NCBI GenBank assembly: GCA_035606665.1
Contig: DATNEY010000022.1
Span: forward strand, 51,874-115,873
DNA: 64,000 nt
Origin: DASUGC01 sp035606665
GTDB taxonomy: Bacteria > Acidobacteriota > Vicinamibacteria > Vicinamibacterales > SCN-69-37
Reading direction: 5' to 3'
Positions 57,806 to 64,000 of the stretch are shown piece by piece. Position numbers and translations under genes: made by a program. The notes beneath the pieces were generated by a model. That model ran no database searches. It saw only the letters and a list, made by a program, of their open reading frames with translations, and was not told the origin of the DNA. Position 1 is the stretch's first letter, and every line of letters begins with the position of its first letter.

Positions 57806-59037
57806 GCTCGGTTTACGCCGGAATTCGGGGCGATGTTTACGGACCCGGCGGCTCCAGCCAGGGTTTCCAGGCGCTCGATGACCTGTCCGACGATGTTATT
57901 TGGGGTGGACGCCCCGGCCGTGAGTCCAATCACCAGGGGCCCCGGAGGCAGCCAGCCGGTGCTGGTTTCCTCGTGAACGGACGCCGTCGAGGGCGCCCCG
58001 ATTGGCCGGTGCCGGATGCTGTCGCCTGAGACCAGGCAGTCGGGGTCCGAGATGTGGTACGTCGGCACGCGCTCAGCGCAGATTCTGGCGAGATTGCAGG
58101 TATTGCTGCTGTTGTAGCCCCCGATCACCACCGCCATCGTGAGGGCCTCGGCGTCAAGCAGGGCGACGACGGCGTCCTGCCGTTCCTGCGTGGCGCTGCA
58201 GATGGTGTCGAAGGCGCGGAACCTGGCCGGGAGTTCGCCTTCGCCGTACCGGTCGCGCATTGCCTTGCGGAACATCTCGCCGATTTCCAGCGATTCGCTC
58301 ATCAGCATCGTCGTCTGATTGGCGCAGCCGACGCGCTCCAGATGGCGAACCGGATCGAACCCCGCCGAGAGTGCGTCACCGAAGCGCGCGATGAACGCGG
58401 CCGAGTCGCCGCCGTGCCTGATGAAGTCGCACGCGACCTCCGCTTCCGCGTGGTCGCGAACGATGAGGAAGTGGCCATTGGGGAAGTCGGTCGCCTGCGA
58501 CGCGGTCGCCCGAGTTTCCTCGTGATGCACCTTGCCGTGAATGACCGCGGTAAAGCCTTCCTGCGCGTAGCGCCGGACGTTCTTCCAGACGTTCAGCACC
58601 GATCCGCACGTCGTGTCAACCAACGTGCAGCCCTGGCGTTGAAGCGACGCGAGCTCACTGATCGAGACGCCAAACGCGGGAAGGATGACCACGTCGTCCG
58701 GGCTGAGCGTCGTGCGGTCCTCTCCGGGATCCGTGAGGATGCGGATGCCCTTGCCGCGCAATTGATCGTTCACGTGCGGGTTGTGAATGATCTCGCCGGT
58801 CAGGAAGACCTGTTTGTCCGGGAACCGCTTGCGTGTCTGGTACGCGTAGTCGACCGCTCGATCGACTCCGTAGCAGAACCCAAATTCGCGGGCGAGATGG
58901 ACGGTCAGCCGGCCGGTCTTCCGCGTAAACCCGGCGGCACGCACTTCTTCGACGATTGAGGAGTGGTACGCCGCGGAAAGGTCCGCTGCGACGGCCTCCT
59001 TGAGGTCGAGGCCCTTGCGGAAGATGATTGGCGGCAC
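57802..59037 (-). CDS. ispH: 4-hydroxy-3-methylbut-2-enyl diphosphate reductase
   Basis: This 411-residue IspH (long form) has the three iron-sulfur cysteines in GFCYGVDRAV, DTTCGSVLNVW and SSNTCNLARIC. It also has the catalytic HxExT-like VIHGKVHHEETRATASQ block and T-x-G-A-S-T-P near the end (GLTAGASTPNNIVGQVI). It makes isopentenyl and dimethylallyl diphosphate, the last MEP-pathway step. The start is GTG at 59037. It is coupled to the Spy-like gene, an unusual partner. Confidence 0.95.
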   Translation of the reverse strand: MPPIIFRKGLDLKEAVAADLSAAYHSSIVEEVRAAGFTRKTGRLTVHLAREFGFCYGVDRAVDYAYQTRKRFPDKQVFLTGEIIHNPHVNDQLRGKGIRILTDPGEDRTTLSPDDVVILPAFGVSISELASLQRQGCTLVDTTCGSVLNVWKNVRRYAQEGFTAVIHGKVHHEETRATASQATDFPNGHFLIVRDHAEAEVACDFIRHGGDSAAFIARFGDALSAGFDPVRHLERVGCANQTTMLMSESLEIGEMFRKAMRDRYGEGELPARFRAFDTICSATQERQDAVVALLDAEALTMAVVIGGYNSSNTCNLARICAERVPTYHISDPDCLVSGDSIRHRPIGAPSTASVHEETSTGWLPPGPLVIGLTAGASTPNNIVGQVIERLETLAGAAGSVNIAPNSGVNRA

Positions 59038-59049
59038 CAGCCGCCTATT

Positions 59050-59610
59050 TTACCCTCCGTTCCGGTTCGAGGCCTGGATCAGTCGCGGGGTCATCTCGTC
59101 CACAGCCTCGAATGCGGAGATCGTGCTCTGGTCGTAGGACTGATCCAGGAACTGCGAATCGACAGGCGCACCCTGGGCATCCGCCGTCTGCGGTACCGGG
59201 ACGACGGGCTGATTCAGGCGGGCACTCATCTGGCCGCCGACGATTCCGATGACAAGTCCAGCCGCGGCGGCCACGCCGACCCAGGACGCGGAGACGCGGC
59301 GGCCGCCGGCCGCACGTTCTGAGCGGCTGGCAGCCGGGAACGCGATGACCCGGCCCGGGTTGTCGATCTGCTCGAGCCGGCGAAGGATCTGGGACTGCTG
59401 GGCGGCGAGCCGCTCCGGCGTGAACACCGCGTCAGCGGCTTCGGCGCCCTCGCGCTGCACTTCATCCATCCAGCGGCCGATGGCCACCGCACGCTCGGCG
59501 CAGATGTCGCATCGATCGATGTGAGCCGGGCGTTCGCCACCCGCGACTGCTTCGATCAATGCCTGTTCGGACAGATGTCCCTGGCGCACAACGAAATCAA
59601 TGAGCCGCAC
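59050..59610 (-). CDS. Anti-sigma factor (ZAS-like zinc site, single membrane helix)
   Basis: This 186-residue protein has H30-I-D-R-C34-D-I-C37 in the N-terminal cytoplasmic part, the H-x3-C-x2-C of zinc-binding anti-sigma domains. A transmembrane helix is at about 108-126 (VSASWVGVAAAAGLVIGIVGG). The periplasmic tail has about 60 residues. Its start overlaps the sigma-factor gene by 14 bp, so it is the cognate anti-sigma of the ECF factor upstream. Confidence 0.85.
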   Translation of the reverse strand: MRLIDFVVRQGHLSEQALIEAVAGGERPAHIDRCDICAERAVAIGRWMDEVQREGAEAADAVFTPERLAAQQSQILRRLEQIDNPGRVIAFPAASRSERAAGGRRVSASWVGVAAAAGLVIGIVGGQMSARLNQPVVPVPQTADAQGAPVDSQFLDQSYDQSTISAFEAVDEMTPRLIQASNRNGG

Positions 59611-60268
59611 GACTTACCCTCCCGCCACGCACGCCGGTCTTCGAGGACGTCTTTCCGAGAATGCCTCTCAACCGCCGGATAGCACGGAACAAATGCACGC
59701 GAACCGTGGACTCGTTGAGTCCGGTGAGTCCGCTCACTTCACGCGACGAACGACCTTCAAACTGACTCAGCATGAACACCAGACGCTGACGCTCTGGCAG
59801 CTGTCCAAGTGCTTCGTGCAGACGACGCCGGCGCTCCTCGCGCAGGACGTGCTCCTCGGGGCTCGGCCCACGCGCGGGTACGAACTCGGCCGGGTTCCTC
59901 TCCACGCCCGACGGATCGATGGTCACCGGGGCGATCCACTTTTCCCGGCGCTTCCGCTGCTTGAGGCGGTCAAGGCATCCGTTGATCAGGATGCGCGTAA
60001 ACCACACCTCGAAGGGCAGCTCCTCGCGGAACGTGCCGATGTGGGTGTAGGCCTTGACGAACGCGTCCTGCACCGCCTCATCAGCGTCGGCCGAATCGCG
60101 GACGTAATGGTAGGCAATCCGCGCCGCGCGACGCTGATGACGGGTCACCAGCTCCGCGAATCGGTCGCGCGCCTCCTCCAATCGGCCGGCGGCCTGGAGG
60201 GCTTTAATCTCCACCGCGACCCTGGCGTCCGCCTCTCGGCCGTTCAAGCCGTCTCCCGCTCCTGACAT
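59597..60268 (-). CDS. ECF RNA polymerase sigma factor (sigma-E-like)
   Basis: This 223-residue protein has region 2 in RIAYHYVRDSADADEAVQDAFVKAYTHIGTFREELPFEVWFTRILINGCLDRLKQRKR. Region 4 is in LPERQRLVFMLSQFEGRSSREVSGLTGLNESTVRVHLFRAIRRLRGIL. It directs envelope or stress promoters when the membrane anti-sigma factor encoded next releases it. The extra basic C-terminus and a 25-residue linker are within the family range. Confidence 0.94.
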   Translation of the reverse strand: MSGAGDGLNGREADARVAVEIKALQAAGRLEEARDRFAELVTRHQRRAARIAYHYVRDSADADEAVQDAFVKAYTHIGTFREELPFEVWFTRILINGCLDRLKQRKRREKWIAPVTIDPSGVERNPAEFVPARGPSPEEHVLREERRRRLHEALGQLPERQRLVFMLSQFEGRSSREVSGLTGLNESTVRVHLFRAIRRLRGILGKTSSKTGVRGGRVSRAAH

Positions 60269-60296
60269 GGGATACGGCTCTAGGGTACTAGCGTTT

Positions 60297-60393
60297 ACCG
60301 GTTCAGGGTGCCAGGTTCAGGGTTTCGGGTTCGGGTGTCTGGTTCCGGGTTCTGCCCGAACTTGCAGGTTGTAGGTTGCTGGTTGCCGTGTGT
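60297..60393. repeat. Word-repeat pocket (ggttc / ggttg words)
   Basis: Imperfect repeats of ggttcagggt, ttcgggttcgggt and gcaggttgtaggttgctggttg lie between the SpoIID-like gene and the sigma gene. The 13-mer caggttgtaggtt is shared with the pocket at 29619. Confidence 0.65.
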
Positions 60394-60395
60394 CG

Positions 60396-61373
60396 CTACT
60401 GTCCGCGCAGCGCCTTGGTGCCCGTGTAGTAGGCCCGAAGCACCTCTTCGACCGAGTCGCCGCGCCTGAGGCGGGCGGCGGCGCCGCGCTGGCAGAGGCC
60501 GACGCCGTGACCGAAGCCGGCTCCGGCGAAGACGTAGTCCGCGCCCTGGCGTTGAACGGTGAACAGTGTGCTCTGGACAGCGCGGTCGCCGAGCGTCCGG
60601 TTCAATACCGCGCGAAGTACGTCGCCGCGGACGTTGACCGTGCGCGCGCCGCGTATGGCCAACGTCGCAGCACGTCCCGACGAGTCGCGCGACGCAACCG
60701 TAATAGACTCGAGCTTCGCACCGACGGATGTCCGTTGATCGAGGTTCAGCGCTTTCCGGATCTGCTCGGCCTTTGCGGTGACGCGCCACGGCCGATGCGT
60801 TGGTTCCGGCAGGTCGTCGACGGACGTGTGGAGGTAGGGTACGGGCGTCCCTCCCCAGACTGCGTCAGCGGATGCGGTCGCACCGCCGCAATCCGCATGG
60901 AAGAGCGCCTCAATCGGATGCGCATCGTACGTCAACACCAGGCCGCGCGTTCGCTGCACGGCTTGCGCCGCCGTGGCAGCGAATCTCGACGACTGGCGTC
61001 GCGACGGCTGGTAGATCTGGCAGTGCGTCGAGTCGCACAAGTCGAAGCCCTCGTCGCGATGGCGGCCGAGCCGCGAGACCGCATACGTTCTCGCGACGAC
61101 TGCCTGCACCTCGAAGATCCCGGCGACGACCGGCTCAGGCTCGTTGAGCGGGGAGACCTCCGAGAGGATCGTGTCCACCACGTAGGACTCGAGGTCGACA
61201 GAAACAATCCTGCCCCCCGTGCGGACCAGGACGCGTTCGGGAAGAACCACGCGGGAGGCCGGCCTCAAGAATACCGGTGCCGTACCAGGTCCCGCGGCGC
61301 ATGCCGCCCCGAGGGTCGCCAAACCGGCGACGATGGCCGCGGGGAGGATCCGGATCGAACGGGCCGACATCAC
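60396..61373 (-). CDS. SpoIID/LytB domain protein (peptidoglycan lytic amidase-enhancer type)
   Basis: This 325-residue protein has a signal or lipoprotein-like N-terminus. The SpoIID core is present: DLESYVVDTILSEVSPLNEPEPVVAGIFEVQAVVARTYAVSR, CDSTHCQIYQP, TRGLVLTYDAHPIEALFHADCGGATASADAVWGG and GAGFGHGVGLCQRGAAA. These proteins cleave or modify peptidoglycan denuded glycans. It is found outside spore formers in many Gram-negatives. It stands alone downstream of the sigma gene. Confidence 0.92.
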   Translation of the reverse strand: MMSARSIRILPAAIVAGLATLGAACAAGPGTAPVFLRPASRVVLPERVLVRTGGRIVSVDLESYVVDTILSEVSPLNEPEPVVAGIFEVQAVVARTYAVSRLGRHRDEGFDLCDSTHCQIYQPSRRQSSRFAATAAQAVQRTRGLVLTYDAHPIEALFHADCGGATASADAVWGGTPVPYLHTSVDDLPEPTHRPWRVTAKAEQIRKALNLDQRTSVGAKLESITVASRDSSGRAATLAIRGARTVNVRGDVLRAVLNRTLGDRAVQSTLFTVQRQGADYVFAGAGFGHGVGLCQRGAAARLRRGDSVEEVLRAYYTGTKALRGQ

Positions 61374-61481
61374 CTGTTGTATCGGAAAGGAGTGCCGACA
61401 ACTCTAGTCAGGACAAGCAGATGACGGCCTCCGGCAAGGTTGGTTATCATGGGTCGTTTGTCGGTGGGCTGAAGGAGAGTT

Positions 61482-63098
61482 ATGTCGCAGGTGTCACAGA
61501 TGGAGCGGGCCGAAGATAGGAAAGTGGGACTCGATGCAGTCGGATTGCAGGGGGCGTCGAAGGTCTTCTGGAACCTCGGCGTGGCAGCGCTCTATGAAGA
61601 AGCCGTCAAGCGCGGCGAGGGCGTCATCTCGATAGACGGGCCCCTCATCTGCAGCACGGGTCAGCACACCGGGCGCTCTCCCAACGACAAGTTCGTGGTT
61701 TCGGAGCCATCGAGCAAGGATCACGTGGCGTGGGGCAAGGTCAACCGCGCGATTGACGAAGCGTCGTTCGACGCGATTCTCGCGAAGATGCAGGCGTACG
61801 CCCAGGGCAAGGAACTGTTCGTGCAGGATTGCTGGGCTGGCGCTGATCCCGCGTACCGGCTGCCCGTGCGCATCATCACCGAGCGCGCCTGGCACAACCT
61901 GTTTGCGCGGCACATGTTCATTCCCGAGCCGGATGCCGCGAAGCGCGCCCGGCACGAGCCCCAGTTCACGGTGATCGATCTGCCGGGTTTCAAAGCGAAT
62001 CCGGCGACGGACAAGACCAACTCCGAGACGTTCATCCTGCTGAACTTCGGGAAGAAGCTGGTGATCATCGGCGGCACGAACTACGCGGGCGAGATCAAGA
62101 AGTCGATCTTCACCGTCATGAACTACCTGCTGCCGCTCCGGGACACCATGCCGATGCACTGCTCGGCCAACGTCGGCGAGAAGGGCGACGTCGCGCTGTT
62201 CTTCGGCCTGTCGGGCACGGGCAAGACCACGCTGTCGAGCGATCCGCACCGCGGCCTCATCGGCGACGACGAGCACGGCTGGAGCGCGGACGGAGTCTTC
62301 AACTTCGAGGGCGGCTGCTACGCGAAGATGATTCGACTCTCGGCCGAGGCCGAGCCGCAGATCTACGCGACGACGCAGCGATTCGGGACGGTGCTCGAGA
62401 ACGTCACGTTCGATCCCGTGACGCGGGCGCTCGATTTGAACGACGACAAGGCGACCGAGAACACGCGCGGCGCCTATCCGCTGAACTTCATCGGCAATTC
62501 GGTGCCGTCCGGCCGCGGCGGCCATCCGACGAACGTCGTGATGCTGACCGCGGACGCGTTTGGCGTACTGCCCCCGATCGCGCGCCTCTCGCCGGAGGCC
62601 GCGATGTACCACTTCCTCTCCGGCTACACCGCAAAGGTGGCCGGGACCGAGCGCGGCGTCACCGAGCCCAAGGCGACGTTCAGCACGTGCTTCGGCGCGC
62701 CGTTCATGGTGTGGGATCCGAACGTATACGCGAAGCTGCTGGGCGACCGCATCGCCAGGCACAAGAGCCACGTCTGGCTCGTGAACACGGGATGGACCGG
62801 GGGCGCCTTTGGCGTCGGAAAGCGGATGAAGATCGCGCACACGCGCGCGATGATCAATGCGGCGCTCTCCGGCGCGCTCGACAACGTTGCCGTCGAGCGC
62901 GATCCGATCTTCAATCTCGACGTGCCGGTGAGCTGCCCTGGTGTGCCGGCCGAAGTCCTCAATCCCCGGAACACCTGGTCCGACAAGGCGGCCTACGACG
63001 CGCAGGCCGCCAAGCTCGCGAAGATGTTCGTGGATAACTTCAAGACGTTCGAGGCGACGGCGTCACCGGCGGTCAAAGCCGCGGGGCCAAAGGGCTAG
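61482..63098 (+). CDS. pckA: ATP-dependent phosphoenolpyruvate carboxykinase
   Basis: This 538-residue enzyme starts at ATG 61482 after GAAGGAGAG. It has the P-loop FFGLSGTGKTTLSSD, the kinase-2 region LIGDDEHGWS, the R-S-P-x-D-K-F motif (GRSPNDKFVV) near the start and GVTEPKATFSTCFGAPF near the end. It converts oxaloacetate and ATP to phosphoenolpyruvate and CO2 in gluconeogenesis. It is probably monocistronic, with a hairpin downstream. Confidence 0.96.
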   Translation: MSQVSQMERAEDRKVGLDAVGLQGASKVFWNLGVAALYEEAVKRGEGVISIDGPLICSTGQHTGRSPNDKFVVSEPSSKDHVAWGKVNRAIDEASFDAILAKMQAYAQGKELFVQDCWAGADPAYRLPVRIITERAWHNLFARHMFIPEPDAAKRARHEPQFTVIDLPGFKANPATDKTNSETFILLNFGKKLVIIGGTNYAGEIKKSIFTVMNYLLPLRDTMPMHCSANVGEKGDVALFFGLSGTGKTTLSSDPHRGLIGDDEHGWSADGVFNFEGGCYAKMIRLSAEAEPQIYATTQRFGTVLENVTFDPVTRALDLNDDKATENTRGAYPLNFIGNSVPSGRGGHPTNVVMLTADAFGVLPPIARLSPEAAMYHFLSGYTAKVAGTERGVTEPKATFSTCFGAPFMVWDPNVYAKLLGDRIARHKSHVWLVNTGWTGGAFGVGKRMKIAHTRAMINAALSGALDNVAVERDPIFNLDVPVSCPGVPAEVLNPRNTWSDKAAYDAQAAKLAKMFVDNFKTFEATASPAVKAAGPKG

Positions 63099-63107
63099 TG
63101 CAAGAGA

Positions 63108-63187
63108 ACACATGAAGCAAGGGAGGTAGTGAAGAGGCTTTGGGAAATCCCAAAGAACACTTCATTGGCGTCACTGCTTCATGTGTG
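63108..63187 (+). terminator. Nested inverted repeat downstream of pckA
   Basis: An inner stem CTTTGGGA-AA-TCCCAAAG (about 63137-63154) lies within an outer pair acacatgaagca (63109-63120) and tgcttcatgtgt (63175-63186). It probably ends the pckA transcript and separates it from gatB. Confidence 0.7.
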
Positions 63188-63202
63188 AACTAAGATCCCG
63201 CG

Positions 63203-64000
<798 letters not shown>

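Noticed and set aside
61494..62840. 448-codon minus-strand frame
   Set aside because: Antisense shadow of pckA, Arg/His-rich with no motif.

Overview
The window is high-GC bacterial chromosome, most likely from an Acidobacteriota of the Vicinamibacteria type. Supporting this are three long ADOP-type FtsX/MacB permeases (two next to PadR regulators), a PadR/RND/MacAB-rich envelope gene set, a TonB receptor with a carboxypeptidase-like N-terminal domain, GTG/TTG starts and many 4-bp start/stop overlaps. The taxon is inferred from gene families and is not proven. No rRNA, CRISPR array, integrase or transposase was found.

Left part (about 1-11.8 kb): an accessory, visibly less GC-rich patchwork. 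It holds a divergent pair of nuclease-like loci (661-1158 minus; 1315-3404 plus), a tRNA-like RNA immediately followed by a helix-turn-helix gene, a solitary HNH-like gene, and a two-gene unit of an acyl-carrier-protein-like protein and a membrane protein. The cassettes are separated by 3' halves of a tRNA-Leu gene at 4639, 5783, 7529 and, truncated, 11778. This pattern is expected from repeated site-specific integration into a tRNA-Leu gene. A membrane-anchored methyltransferase and a PadR-ADOP operon fill the last interval.

11.86-18.3 kb: six tightly packed plus-strand genes (unknown 690-aa protein, methyltransferase, frameshifted WG-repeat protein, glycine-rich repeat protein, zincin metalloprotease, HEAT-repeat protein) that look like one unit of unknown function. 

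18.3-36.3 kb: mixed envelope and regulatory genes: DHFR-like reductase, CotH kinase-like protein, PilZ protein, small membrane proteins, a lipoprotein with an I9-like inhibitor domain, a VapBC-type toxin-antitoxin pair, two further ADOP permeases with a PadR regulator, a MEDS-domain protein, a beta-propeller/beta-barrel fusion, a TonB receptor and a PEGA protein.

36.3-64 kb: more conserved chromosome: NfeD-SPFH pair, amino-acid permease plus aminotransferase, a TesA-YbbA-YbbP-like trio, DksA-like protein, FolK, a MacA-MacB efflux operon, a TolC-adaptor-RND operon, Spy-like protein overlapping IspH, an ECF sigma/anti-sigma pair, SpoIID-like protein, ATP-dependent PEP carboxykinase and the 5' part of gatB. 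Many intergenic pockets hold short imperfect word repeats, often as inverted pairs.
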